This document shows positions 54,914-63,647 of a stretch of DNA of 64,000 nucleotides, in pieces. The notes below the pieces were generated by a model, which did not search any database, was not told the origin of the DNA, and worked only from the letters and a program-made list of their open reading frames with translations. This DNA comes from Pseudomonas sp. (lineage in GTDB: Bacteria; Pseudomonadota; Gammaproteobacteria; Pseudomonadales; Pseudomonadaceae), in NCBI RefSeq assembly GCF_030684895.1, contig NZ_JAUXXP010000059.1:124001-188000 (forward strand). Direction: 5' to 3'. A program made the position numbers and the translations under genes. Position 1 is the stretch's first letter. Every line of letters starts with the position of its first letter.

Positions 54914-55612
54914 TCAGCCGTTATCGATGCTCAGTACGCGGGCAACACCATCAGACCAATCGTGAGCATCGATGCTCCAGCTCCAGGCCGTGCTTGGGTA
55001 TGGGAATTCGCTAAACGTGCGGGTAGCTGCAGCAAAGCTCAGCACCCCGATGCCCTGCACGGCGATGCTGACAGGCGCAACACTCACGTCACCAACGAGG
55101 GCGATCTGAAACATCAGCGCCTCGGGGTCTGCCGCGTTCACGGTAACGCTTGCGACCTGGCGCACATCGCCCTGCCAGAACAGGTCGGGCGGGTCGATCT
55201 CGCCGACCCAGTTGTCGTCGCCCGTTAGGTCGAAGTAGCCCAGGGTGCTGCCGCCGTCATAGACGGTTAGCGTAAGCGCCTCGACTGGCACCACAGGGTT
55301 CTCCAGCGCATAGACACGCGCTTGCAGATCTTCCAGGGCGCTTACGATGTAGCCCAAGAGGCCAGCTGTGAGGCTGCAATACAACCAGCTACCGGGCGGC
55401 CACTCTTGATCGGCGGTGCCTTCTTGCCCGCGCGACATGTAAGCAACGCCGGATACAACGTCAGCGGTAACATGTTCCCAGCGGGTTGCCGCAGCGCCTC
55501 GGGCGTCGCTAAGCGATAGCGTGTAATAGCCGTCAGACAAGCCCGGCACCGCAAGAATTGTATCGCCCAGGGCCAGCTGCACCTGCACGGCGTAGTTGTT
55601 GATGAAATTCAT
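54914..55612 (-). CDS. Phage tail-tip-region protein
   Basis: 232 residues from ATG 55612 with GAGGTG before it. The N-terminal part (INNYAVQVQLALGDTILAVP, RWEHVTADVVSGVAYMSRGQ, EGTADQEWPPGSW) is the pattern of a small tail domain repeated in phage tips, followed by a short coiled segment (ALEDLQARVYALE) and a beta-rich C-terminal domain. Function unknown. Confidence 0.68.
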   Translation of the reverse strand: MNFINNYAVQVQLALGDTILAVPGLSDGYYTLSLSDARGAAATRWEHVTADVVSGVAYMSRGQEGTADQEWPPGSWLYCSLTAGLLGYIVSALEDLQARVYALENPVVPVEALTLTVYDGGSTLGYFDLTGDDNWVGEIDPPDLFWQGDVRQVASVTVNAADPEALMFQIALVGDVSVAPVSIAVQGIGVLSFAAATRTFSEFPYPSTAWSWSIDAHDWSDGVARVLSIDNG

Positions 55613-55619
55613 GCACACC

Positions 55620-57368
55620 TCAGATGAATGTTTCTGGTATACCGCCGGTTTCGTCGGTCACAAGGTCATGCGTAACAGGGTGGTAAGCCGCCGCGCTGCC
55701 AGCCGACAACACACCGCGCGCCAACAGCTGGGCATGCGGGAATAACAGCGCAAGCTCGCGCGCAACCGGAGTGCCCGCCACCGTTTCCAGTTCGAAGAAC
55801 TGCACGCCGTAGCCAGGGCCGATGCCGGCCGAGTAGGTAATTGGCGTCAGCGATAGCTGTATCTGGTCGGCGTCACGCTGGGTGGTGCCTACTGGCATCT
55901 CTGCTGCATAAGCCGGGGTGCCGCCGTTGGCTGACTCCGTTGGGCCGGTTGCCCATGACACAGGCCATGGCCCGCCCTTGTTGGCAGTGGCCGTAACAGC
56001 GGTATCCGATGCAGCCACGTTGATGAGGTACGGCAACGACACCCCACCATCTGCAGCCATGCGGCCGACGCCGGTGATGTCGTTACTGCCGCCAACCCGC
56101 GACCAACACCAGGAGTCGCCGCTAGGGGCGGAAAGCTCAGCCTCATGATTGGCGCTGTAGCTCTTTACGTTCTCGATGCTGGCCAACTCAACCCCGTTAC
56201 GCAGGATGCTGAGCGTGCGGGTGATGCTCTCGCTGATTGAGCGCGCCGCCTGAGCTTCCGGGCCTACCAACTCAGTCCAGGGGTGATCATTCACACCTAC
56301 CCAGGCGCTCTCAGTAGAGGCGCCAGAGGTGCTGAGCGAGCCAGCGTAGCTGGTTGTCCAGGCCGGCAGGCTCAGGTCGTACTCATAAAGCGTGTCGTAG
56401 GTGAACTCGCACAGCACATCAGCATCATCAAACTGCAGGGCCAGTACCCGGCCGGTGCGGCCAGAAGTAATCTGCACGTCGCCACGCAAATAGGTGGCCG
56501 CACCACTAATGCCACTGGTGCGGGCTGCATCAACATCATCCACATCGGTAACCGCCAGGGTTACGGTGCCACCGCCCACCGGGAACATGGGCGAGTTAGG
56601 GCCGAATGGATACTCAGCACCGGTCAGCGCCGAGCGCGGGTACATAGCGCGGTAAGCCAGCAGGTCTAAGGGCGTGGCGATGCCTGGGTGTGTAGTGTTC
56701 CACTCACCACGCACATCGGCCTGGCTCTTCAGCAGCTCCAGGCTGGCCGTCGGCACGCCGCCAGCATCACTGACCACCACCTGCATAAACCCAGTAGGCA
56801 GCCCGCCGCCCGTTGGGAAAATCCGCAGGATGGCGCGCGAGCCATCGCTGTTGATGGTCTCAAAGTTCACAAAGCGAAACCCGGTGCCCTCCTGCCCGAT
56901 GTCAGCAAGGGTGATCGGCAGCGATACCGGCGGGTCAACCGCCACTTCGTCGAGGTAACCGAACGGCCGGCAGTTGAGCGTCAAGCTGTACGGCTGGCCG
57001 CCCTGGGCGTTCGGCGTACTGCCTGGGCGAATAAGCCAGCGCTTGCCATCACTGGCAAAGTAGATCCACCCGCCCAAGGCCTGGCCGAACAGGTAGAAGT
57101 CGCTCAGCAGCAGCGCGTAGTTCTGCCACGCCCTGCCTTGCGCCCGCTCGGCCTCAAGCAGCTCGGGCGCCAACGGCACGGGCTCAATACCCGGCTTACG
57201 CACAATCTGCAGCGGGCGGGGCGTGCTTGAAATACTGCCGGGGTATTGCCACGGCGCGTCATCAATAAAAAGTCGCCGACCCAGGGTCAGGTCAAACCGC
57301 ACCAGGCCGTGAGCGGTGCAGCCCCATACCCCGATTTCGTCGAGCGGGTGAAACTGATCCTGAATCAT
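55620..57368 (-). CDS. Large phage tail-tip protein
   Basis: 582 residues. No recognised enzyme; long beta-rich sequence with PYSLTLNCRPFGYLDE, GNTFxT-like and Gly/Ser-rich stretches. It starts within the stop of the next-upstream gene (ATGA) and ends 7 bases before the following one. Size and place after the hub gene suggest a structural component of the distal tail. Confidence 0.68.
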   Translation of the reverse strand: MIQDQFHPLDEIGVWGCTAHGLVRFDLTLGRRLFIDDAPWQYPGSISSTPRPLQIVRKPGIEPVPLAPELLEAERAQGRAWQNYALLLSDFYLFGQALGGWIYFASDGKRWLIRPGSTPNAQGGQPYSLTLNCRPFGYLDEVAVDPPVSLPITLADIGQEGTGFRFVNFETINSDGSRAILRIFPTGGGLPTGFMQVVVSDAGGVPTASLELLKSQADVRGEWNTTHPGIATPLDLLAYRAMYPRSALTGAEYPFGPNSPMFPVGGGTVTLAVTDVDDVDAARTSGISGAATYLRGDVQITSGRTGRVLALQFDDADVLCEFTYDTLYEYDLSLPAWTTSYAGSLSTSGASTESAWVGVNDHPWTELVGPEAQAARSISESITRTLSILRNGVELASIENVKSYSANHEAELSAPSGDSWCWSRVGGSNDITGVGRMAADGGVSLPYLINVAASDTAVTATANKGGPWPVSWATGPTESANGGTPAYAAEMPVGTTQRDADQIQLSLTPITYSAGIGPGYGVQFFELETVAGTPVARELALLFPHAQLLARGVLSAGSAAAYHPVTHDLVTDETGGIPETFI

Positions 57369-57832
57369 GGCGTTGGTGGCTCCGGGTCAATCGGTGCAGC
57401 AAACTGCTGCTTCACCTCAAGGTCATTGGCATCCAGCTGAGTGAACTCTTTGATCGGCTTGATGCGAAAGCTCAGCAGGCCATCTACCGACACTACGGTG
57501 CGCTCATCCCAGTACAGGCGCGCGGCATAGTCCTGCTCAACCAACGGGCTGGCGATACCAGCGCCGCCGCTTGGCACCACCGGTGGCGGGCTATACGTCC
57601 CGCGCCCCTTCTGCGGCGGTAGGCTGCCGCGCGGCTCCACCCGCCGCAGCGTGCGCTGCTGGGGTACTGGCCGCACCAGGTCGTTAATGTCCTGCAGCTG
57701 GCTCGCGCCGGTACGCCGCGCCACCATGGCCTGGCCAAGGGCTTGGCGCTCCGCCTCCATCTGAGCGCCGGTGCCGCGTTTGGCGAGCATGCCCTCATTA
57801 ATCGCCTTACGCTGTTGCTCCAAAGTGCTCAT
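57365..57832 (-). CDS. Phage tail protein, unknown
   Basis: 155 residues. A basic helical N-terminus (LEQQRKAINEGMLAKRGTG, AERQALGQAMVARRTG), a Pro/Arg-rich linker and a C-terminal beta segment (LYWDERTVVSVDGLLSFRIK). Starts one base inside the stop of the hub gene. No homologue that I can name. Confidence 0.62.
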   Translation of the reverse strand: MSTLEQQRKAINEGMLAKRGTGAQMEAERQALGQAMVARRTGASQLQDINDLVRPVPQQRTLRRVEPRGSLPPQKGRGTYSPPPVVPSGGAGIASPLVEQDYAARLYWDERTVVSVDGLLSFRIKPIKEFTQLDANDLEVKQQFAAPIDPEPPTP

Positions 57833-59625
57833 CAGTACAACTCCAGCGGGTCATTGGGGATGGCCAAGCGGTAGTCGCCATCGATGGTGATGGTCAGCTC
57901 GTCACGCTGCTCGGCCGCCACTTCGTCTGCAGTAATCTGGAAGCGCCGAGGGAACCCCTCGCTGATGCCATCGCCTGAGGTCCAAGTGCCGCTAAAGCCA
58001 TCCAGCTCATCGTCATAAACCTCACCGCGCCCGCCAATCTGCGTCGGCAAACCATCATCGATTGGGTTGAATGGCGGCGGCTCTGGCTGCTCTTCAGTGG
58101 TAAAGGCAGGCGGCGTGAGCGGGTCGCTTACCTCGCCACCACCGCGCATCAGCGCAATCGTCACGCCCGTCATCGCCTCGCCGCCTGCAAGGTCAAGGCG
58201 GTGGCGCAAGCGCTTGACCTTGCCCTTGGCATACACGCCCTGGTCATTGATCAGCGCGGTGTGCACCACATCGATCCCGCGCACCCAGCTGGTGGGCGTA
58301 TCCCAGCTCAGCAGCGCGCCTCGGTGCGCGGTGATAATCCGCACAACAGCCTGGTTCAACTTGGTACGCAACCCGAGCTGGCGGCGGGGCTCATCGCGCA
58401 GGTCGGTATGGCCATAAAAGCCATCATCCGCTGGGCGGCCAGGTGTCAGCCCGCCCTCTCGGCCGATCACGCTGTAGCGCAGCCCATTGCTCGCCGGTGT
58501 TGGGGCCGTGGTGCTTAAGCCAAAGGGCGTGCTTTCCCAGGTGCTGGCAGCGTCCTCACCAACCTCTATGGCCAGGCTGTCGCGCTCAACAATCACACCT
58601 GCCTCTGCAACGGCCGCATCCGCACGCACCACCAGCGCATAGCGCTCGGTAACGGTTTGCGCCCAGCGCCGAGCCGCGGCAAACGAAACGGCCAGCAAGT
58701 TACCGGTGTATGGGTTGCTGAAACCCAGCGGCGGAATGCAGTAAATTCCGGACGGTGGCAAATAACCCCAGCCGGGGCCGCTCAGCATGGTTTGGCCACT
58801 GTCACTCACAGCGCCCATCACCATTTCAACGTTTGGCGTATCTGCGTTATCAACCAGCCAGGCGCAAAAGCCGGATTCACCGCCAAGCCCCCCCATCAGC
58901 GAGTGGTTCCAGCTGTATTGCTTGTTCAGCTGCCGCAACCGAGGGAAGCGGTAATCCGCCTCAATCTCCACCTGGTTGGTTTCGCGGGTGTTGGCGCTCA
59001 ACTGCACGTCGATGGTTTCGTACACGGTGGAGCCAGGGCCAAACTCAAAGTCAGCCTGCGCCTTGGCATACCAGCTGGTAACCCGGAGCGAGCCAAGCGG
59101 CGAGCTATCCAGCGATGCCGTGCGGCTGCTCAGGCGCTCATTGGCATAGTCCAAGTGGCTGCGGCCTTCGGTTGGAGAGAAAACATCCTCCGACCAATAG
59201 CCACCCACCAACGAATCGATAGCCTCAATCGGCATATCCTCAACCCGGTTCTGCAGCGCATCGGTGCACGCGCACGCCATAATGCGCGTGGTGCGATTCC
59301 ATGCCGGCTCAATAATCCGCCCAGTAAACAAGCGCTGCTCACCAGCCGCATCGATGTAATCCAAAGCCACCGCACGCTTGCGCCAGGCGTTGGGCGTTAC
59401 CAGACCAGCAGGCAGCAACAGGCTAAAACTCGCCACACTGGCGGCGCCCTCTTCCTGGTCAACCGTGATCTGCCCAGTCAGCCTGGCGGAATAGTCCACC
59501 CCAGCCACAACCGCCCGCGCCCGCCACACAATCGCCGGCGAACCACCCACAACCACCACCGCCGAATCGCCACCCGGCAACGAGCCAAGCGGCGCGCCGC
59601 CCAGAACATCCCCACCCAGGAGCAT
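57832..59625 (-). CDS. Phage tail hub-like protein
   Basis: 597 residues. The N-terminal portion (ARAVVAGVDYSARLTGQITV, ASFSLLLPAGLVTP, RKRAVALDYIDAAGEQRLFT, GRIIEP) follows the first domain of tail hub proteins (gp27/gpD-like). The C-terminal third contains RGIDVVHTALINDQGVYAKG then KVKRLRHRLDLAGGEAM. It is the likely central hub joining tail tube and tip. The downstream gene starts at its stop. Confidence 0.7.
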   Translation of the reverse strand: MLLGGDVLGGAPLGSLPGGDSAVVVVGGSPAIVWRARAVVAGVDYSARLTGQITVDQEEGAASVASFSLLLPAGLVTPNAWRKRAVALDYIDAAGEQRLFTGRIIEPAWNRTTRIMACACTDALQNRVEDMPIEAIDSLVGGYWSEDVFSPTEGRSHLDYANERLSSRTASLDSSPLGSLRVTSWYAKAQADFEFGPGSTVYETIDVQLSANTRETNQVEIEADYRFPRLRQLNKQYSWNHSLMGGLGGESGFCAWLVDNADTPNVEMVMGAVSDSGQTMLSGPGWGYLPPSGIYCIPPLGFSNPYTGNLLAVSFAAARRWAQTVTERYALVVRADAAVAEAGVIVERDSLAIEVGEDAASTWESTPFGLSTTAPTPASNGLRYSVIGREGGLTPGRPADDGFYGHTDLRDEPRRQLGLRTKLNQAVVRIITAHRGALLSWDTPTSWVRGIDVVHTALINDQGVYAKGKVKRLRHRLDLAGGEAMTGVTIALMRGGGEVSDPLTPPAFTTEEQPEPPPFNPIDDGLPTQIGGRGEVYDDELDGFSGTWTSGDGISEGFPRRFQITADEVAAEQRDELTITIDGDYRLAIPNDPLELY

Positions 59626-60144
59626 TTAAATTTCCTCCCAGGTGATGGACCAGCCATGCACGGCAGAAGCACCGCCCGTGCTCAAGTTCTTGCTGGGGCG
59701 TGATGCAAACACCATGTATTTAGGCAGCCAACTGACCGTATAGAGCACGGCGTCAGTCACCGCCGTGATGGTCACCAAGTCACCATCCAGCACGCAGGGC
59801 GTTGGCAGCCATTCACCTTCCACAAGAGCGAGCGCCCAAGGCGCCTGGTCGCCGCGCGGCGTGCTGTTAAGCACAACCGCCAACGCGGTGCCCGTAATGC
59901 TTTCTGGCTGCAGGCTCAAAAACTCAAGGGGCTGGGTGTAATCCAAGCCGTCCAGCCCTGGCGGCATCCACCCCTGCCCACTGATGGTTCCCGATGCCTT
60001 ACCGCTCCAGTGCGTCATCTGCACCAAACCACCAAGGCTCATACGCGCCCGGGCAATACCACCCAACGACTCTCCAGCCAGCTCAGGCGGCCCCGAATGC
60101 ACGGGAATCGGAACCCCGCCGAGGGTCAGCGTAGGAATAGGCAT
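59626..60144 (-). CDS. Phage distal-tail-like protein
   Basis: 172 residues beginning PIPTLTLGGVPIPVHSGPPE. The fold pattern (MTHWSGKASGTISGQGWMPP, then LEFLSLQPESITG) and the place between tape measure and hub fit a distal tail protein or a small tip adaptor. The stop is directly followed by the hub start. Assignment by position. Confidence 0.6.
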   Translation of the reverse strand: MPIPTLTLGGVPIPVHSGPPELAGESLGGIARARMSLGGLVQMTHWSGKASGTISGQGWMPPGLDGLDYTQPLEFLSLQPESITGTALAVVLNSTPRGDQAPWALALVEGEWLPTPCVLDGDLVTITAVTDAVLYTVSWLPKYMVFASRPSKNLSTGGASAVHGWSITWEEI

Positions 60145-60154
60145 TCAAGGCTCC

Positions 60155-60183
60155 AGAAAAAACAAAGCCCGCAGGGCGCGGGC
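60155..60183 (-). terminator. Hairpin/terminator after the tape-measure gene
   Basis: Minus strand GCCCGC-GCCCT-GCGGGC, then TTTGTTTTTT, in the 46-base gap to the next tail gene. Inside a structural operon it probably attenuates rather than ends transcription. Confidence 0.7.
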
Positions 60184-60190
60184 TGTAGGG

Positions 60191-62308
60191 CTAGTTGTGA
60201 GTGCCGCCGAATTTCAAGCGCAGCAGGCGTAGGTTCTCGCCCTGGTCAGTTGGCACCGCCACCTTCAAGGACTCACCGCTAGGCAGGCGAATATTCATAT
60301 CACCAATGAAATCCCGGCCGCCCCCAGGGCTTACACCTGCCGCCGCGTCAACCATTCCAGCACTCAAGTCGGGGATGTTCAGCCCGGCCATTCGCGCCAT
60401 CAGGTTTTGCGAGGCGGTTGCAGTCAGTACCTGCTCGCCGCCGGCGAAGTTCACTAGCTCCTTGCCGCGTTCACCGACCCAGGCCATGCCGGGTGGGGCG
60501 TTGTTGGTGCCGGTGGCATAACCAGGAAACTCCGGCAGGGCCGGCACAATCGGGCCATCCGGGTTGGCAACCCTTACAGGCAACACAATCTCTTTCTGGC
60601 CAAGCTCATTGATCAGCGCCTGGATACTGGTGCGCACGCTCTCGATAGTTGCTTCATCAGTTTTCACGCTGACAGGCATATCCTTAAGCCTCTCAGCTTC
60701 GGCCTTGAGATTCGCCATGCTGACCTTGATCTCTTCGATCTTGGCCTGAGCATTGCTCTGCTCGATGTCGTTTGCAGCCAGCTCAATGGCTTCCAACTCA
60801 CTGATAAAGCCACTAAGCCCATAGGTATTACCACCAGCGGCAGCAAGGTCCTGTAGCATTTTCAATGCAGCCTGGGCCTTGGCCTGCGCACCCTCAACAT
60901 CCTGTGATGCAAGCGCGGCCCTGGCGCTAACCTTCAGCGCTTCAGCCGCACCGTAGGAGGCAACCCCCTCACCACCAAGCCCAGCCTGGGCCTCCTTATA
61001 GCGGGCCTCGATCTTCTTGCGCTCATCGCGAACCTTGGCCAGTTCGGAGTTGGCCTTTTTCTCAGCCGCCACCAGCGCCTTTGCACCGTTCTCAGCAGCC
61101 TTGATCTGGCTTTCCTGCAGGGTTTTCAGCTCACCGATGTACTTGGTTCGTGCATCAATTTCATTCTGCCGCGCCTGATCGGCAACCGCTGCAGCCACCT
61201 CACTCAGGAACTTCATTTCTTCATTGAGGCCGTTTTGCTCCTCAGTCAGCGCCGCATAGTAAGCACGCCAATCAGCCAGGCCTTTGGCGATCTGCTCATC
61301 CGTCATGTACAGATCGAGCATGCCGAAACCCTGAGCAGCCGCCTCAAACTTCGCCAGTTCCTTGGCCGCGCGGTCGATCTCAGTGACGTTGCCGGTAATG
61401 CGGGCAGCGATATATCCCAGATCCTGCGCCAGGCTCACAGTGCCCGCGCCGGCTTCGATAGCGGCACCGGCCACCATGGTCAGCGCACTGGCAAGCAGCA
61501 CCAGGCTGTCGCGCGTTTGCGGGTCAGTGATGGTCTTGCCCAGCTCATTGATCGCATCAATCAACGGCTGTACATCCGCCTGGCCAATAGCCTCATTCCA
61601 GTCATCGGCCAGCGCGGTCATGGCACCGCCAACCGTTTGCGGCAGAGACTCAGCCTCACGCCGCAGCACATCCAGCTGGCCAGTGAGCGCATCCGTCACC
61701 ACCGCCGCCGTAAGCAGCCCCTGCGATGCCATCTCCTTCAGCGCACCAATCGGCACACCAAGCGAGGCAGCCAGAGCCTGCATCAAGCGTGGAGCCTGCT
61801 CGGCAACGCTGTTGAACTCATCACCACGCAACGCACCCGCGCCCAGTGCCTGGGCGAACTGAATAACCCCGTTTTCCGCCTCCTGGGCGCTGGCACCGGA
61901 GATCCGAAAGGAAGTCGCCACAGCCTCGGTGACCTTGAGGATATCGGCCTGGCTACGCCCTGCCTCTTTAAGCGGCCGACTGATGCGTCCATACAAGGTG
62001 ACCAGCGAGGAAAGCGGCGTTTGCGTGGCATCGGCAATCCGACGCAACTCGCCCTGCGCAGTGTTGAACTCTTGCTGTGAGTCGGTCGCCAGCTTGAGCC
62101 GGGCATTCATCAGGTTGTAGCTGTCTGCCGCATTGGCGATGCCACGAATAGCCGAGGTCAGCACCGAAACAGAAAACGCCGCAGCCAGACTCTTGCCAGC
62201 ACGGTTTAAAGATTTATCAATCAGATTGATCTGACCATTGACCTCATCAAAGGCCTTCTTGCTGTTGTTCTTGCCTTCAATGATCAGCTGGGTTTTCACA
62301 CGACTCAT
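60191..62308 (-). CDS. Tail tape-measure protein
   Basis: 705 residues. N-terminal tape-measure domain (LKLATDSQQEFNTAQGELRR, then SFRISGASAQEAENGVIQFA, QALGAGALRGDEFNSVAEQA) and long Ala-rich coiled coils (~390-600) that set tail length. The C-terminal part has YATGTNNAPPGMAWVGERGK and a Gly-rich end. A length near 700 residues predicts a tail of about 100 nm at the usual 0.15 nm per residue. Its ATG overlaps the stop of the frameshifted chaperone. Confidence 0.93.
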   Translation of the reverse strand: MSRVKTQLIIEGKNNSKKAFDEVNGQINLIDKSLNRAGKSLAAAFSVSVLTSAIRGIANAADSYNLMNARLKLATDSQQEFNTAQGELRRIADATQTPLSSLVTLYGRISRPLKEAGRSQADILKVTEAVATSFRISGASAQEAENGVIQFAQALGAGALRGDEFNSVAEQAPRLMQALAASLGVPIGALKEMASQGLLTAAVVTDALTGQLDVLRREAESLPQTVGGAMTALADDWNEAIGQADVQPLIDAINELGKTITDPQTRDSLVLLASALTMVAGAAIEAGAGTVSLAQDLGYIAARITGNVTEIDRAAKELAKFEAAAQGFGMLDLYMTDEQIAKGLADWRAYYAALTEEQNGLNEEMKFLSEVAAAVADQARQNEIDARTKYIGELKTLQESQIKAAENGAKALVAAEKKANSELAKVRDERKKIEARYKEAQAGLGGEGVASYGAAEALKVSARAALASQDVEGAQAKAQAALKMLQDLAAAGGNTYGLSGFISELEAIELAANDIEQSNAQAKIEEIKVSMANLKAEAERLKDMPVSVKTDEATIESVRTSIQALINELGQKEIVLPVRVANPDGPIVPALPEFPGYATGTNNAPPGMAWVGERGKELVNFAGGEQVLTATASQNLMARMAGLNIPDLSAGMVDAAAGVSPGGGRDFIGDMNIRLPSGESLKVAVPTDQGENLRLLRLKFGGTHN

Positions 62309-62538
62309 CAGTCAAACCCCTTTAGCAACTTTTTGAAGGTCTTCACATCAGCCTGCGCGGCACGGGCTGTGATCAGCGCCGTCCGATTGCGCGCACGCTC
62401 AGCCAGGTCGATGGCATGCAAGTACGCCTCAATCTGTGGCAGCGTGTAGTGCTCAATACCCGAATGCCCTGCACCGATCAGACGCTGGGCGATAGAGGCC
62501 CAGCTAGCGCCCTGACCACTTCCGGCAGGGCTTCGGCG
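62308..62538 (-). CDS. Frameshifted extension of the tail chaperone (T part)
   Basis: In the -1 frame relative to the chaperone gene, open from the slippery site: RRSPAGSGQGASWASIAQRL, then HYTLPQIEAYLHAIDLAERA and KTFKKLLKGFD, 76 codons to a TGA that overlaps the tape-measure ATG. It has no start codon of its own. The YTLPQIEAYLHA pattern is typical of the T domain of lambda G/GT-type chaperones. Made only as a 178-residue fusion. Confidence 0.82.
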   Translation of the reverse strand, partial: RRSPAGSGQGASWASIAQRLIGAGHSGIEHYTLPQIEAYLHAIDLAERARNRTALITARAAQADVKTFKKLLKGFD

Positions 62539-62843
62539 AAAAAATCAGAATTCGCCTTCACCACCTGCGCCATCACCTGCACCGCAACGCTCGATGGCAT
62601 CCGCCACAACTGCCAGCGGCTCAAGCTGGTAGTGGCCCGCAGCACCCGCTTGAGATCCCGGCTGTTCTTTTCCGCATAGCGGTTGATCTGCTGCACGCTG
62701 GCATTGGCGAACAGTTCAACCAGCGCGCCGGCCACCTTTCCGTACAGCTCAAAGTGCCGCAGCTTCACTGGGTAAATGCTCACATCCTTACCGCTAAGCA
62801 CCACCACCGCTGGCTCAGGGAAGAGAATCTGTAACTCACTCAT
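62478..62843 (-). CDS. Tail assembly chaperone (G part)
   Basis: 121 residues from ATG 62843 (MSELQILFPEPAVVVLSGKD). Helical protein with RHFELYGKVAGALVELFANA. In siphoviruses such proteins coat the tape measure and recruit tail-tube subunits. A T6C slippery run near codon 100 allows a -1 shift to make the G-T fusion. It follows a terminator and the accessory gene. Confidence 0.85.
   Translation of the reverse strand: MSELQILFPEPAVVVLSGKDVSIYPVKLRHFELYGKVAGALVELFANASVQQINRYAEKNSRDLKRVLRATTSLSRWQLWRMPSSVAVQVMAQVVKANSDFFAEALPEVVRALAGPLSPSV
62538..62544 (-). promoter_or_regulatory. -1 ribosomal frameshift slippery site
   Basis: Minus strand TTTTTTC, read T-TTT-TTC in the zero frame at codons 100-102 (GAT TTT TTC), fits the X-XXY-YYZ heptamer. 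The -1 frame is closed by TGA just upstream and then open for 77 codons. Confidence 0.8.
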
Positions 62844-62860
62844 GCCAATCTCCGGGCAAT

Positions 62861-62884
62861 AAAAAACCCGCCGAGGCGGGTTAT
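62861..62884 (-). terminator. Terminator after the phage accessory gene
   Basis: Minus strand AACCCGC-CTCG-GCGGGTT then TTTTATTG, 14 bases past the accessory gene stop and 18 bases before the chaperone ATG. Tail transcription must read through it. Confidence 0.85.
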
Positions 62885-62898
62885 TTACTAATTTGTTT

Positions 62899-63609
62899 TC
62901 ACTGCAGTAGCACATGCCTCACGGGCATTTGCATGCAGGCATGTTTAGCAATGTACTGGCGCGGCGTACCAGCAGTGATCTGCTCGTAACTCCCCGGCCC
63001 TGACGTTGGGCCTAAGCCTTCAAGGGTGCGGGCAAAGGCAACAATGGCTGCCGTCGCGTTAGCACAATTGAAGGAGACCCTGGAAAACGCGACCTCACCA
63101 TCAGGCATAACCGTTTTAACGGCCATCACCGCAAAGTTATCCGACCGAGCCAAACCTATCTCGTAGAACTCACCACGCATACTGGCAGGCATAATGATGC
63201 GTTTAGGCTCTGATTGTGCGGCGGGAGCAAGTGGCGGCGGGCCACTAGAGGCCGGCATATATGCAGGCAGAGCGGTAACCACCCCATAAATGAAGCTACC
63301 CAAAGCAAGCAAAATCAAACCAGCAGGGATAGATGCAATAACCCACTTGACCATGAATACAACCATGGACCAGAAGCTCATCCGAACATCCACAACAACC
63401 ACAGGCTGCGCGCCTTGGTAGGCTGCACTGACCTCACGGACTACAGGAGATAGCGAGGCCTGCAACGCCCTCGCCTGTTCATTCTGCAAACGCACCTGCT
63501 CTAGATGGCGGGCGTGTCCCTGGTAGTTAACACCGCACTTGACGCAGTCACCGGGACTGGCCTGCATCTCGGCCATCGTAGGTTCGTACTTGCACTTCGG
63601 ACACTGCAC
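62899..63609 (-). CDS. Zinc-ribbon membrane protein inserted in the tail operon
   Basis: 236 residues from GTG 63609. An N-terminal zinc ribbon (CPKCKYEP, DCVKCGVNY) and a coiled stretch (HLEQVRLQNEQARALQAS) precede a membrane helix (~80-115, SMVVFMVKWVIASIPAGLIL) and a periplasmic C-terminal domain. It has nothing of a tail protein and breaks the usual major-tail/chaperone pair, so it is a moron-type gene. A strong hairpin covers its ribosome site and a terminator follows, so it is regulated on its own. Function unknown; phage-resistance or host-envelope modification is a guess. Confidence 0.72.
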   Translation of the reverse strand: MQCPKCKYEPTMAEMQASPGDCVKCGVNYQGHARHLEQVRLQNEQARALQASLSPVVREVSAAYQGAQPVVVVDVRMSFWSMVVFMVKWVIASIPAGLILLALGSFIYGVVTALPAYMPASSGPPPLAPAAQSEPKRIIMPASMRGEFYEIGLARSDNFAVMAVKTVMPDGEVAFSRVSFNCANATAAIVAFARTLEGLGPTSGPGSYEQITAGTPRQYIAKHACMQMPVRHVLLQ

Positions 63610-63615
63610 AGGGCA

Positions 63616-63640
63616 TCCCTCCCAGTTGATGTGGGAGGGA
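63616..63640 (-). promoter_or_regulatory. Hairpin sequestering the Shine-Dalgarno of the accessory gene
   Basis: Minus strand TCCCTCCCA, 7-base loop, TGGGAGGGA: a perfect 9-bp stem whose 3' arm holds GGGAGGG seven bases before the GTG start. Folded RNA would hide the ribosome site. Confidence 0.72.
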
Positions 63641-63647
63641 CTTTAGC

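Noticed and set aside
58657..59703. 348-codon plus-strand frame in the prophage hub gene
   Set aside because: Arg/His-rich antisense shadow; the minus-strand tail operon is continuous here.
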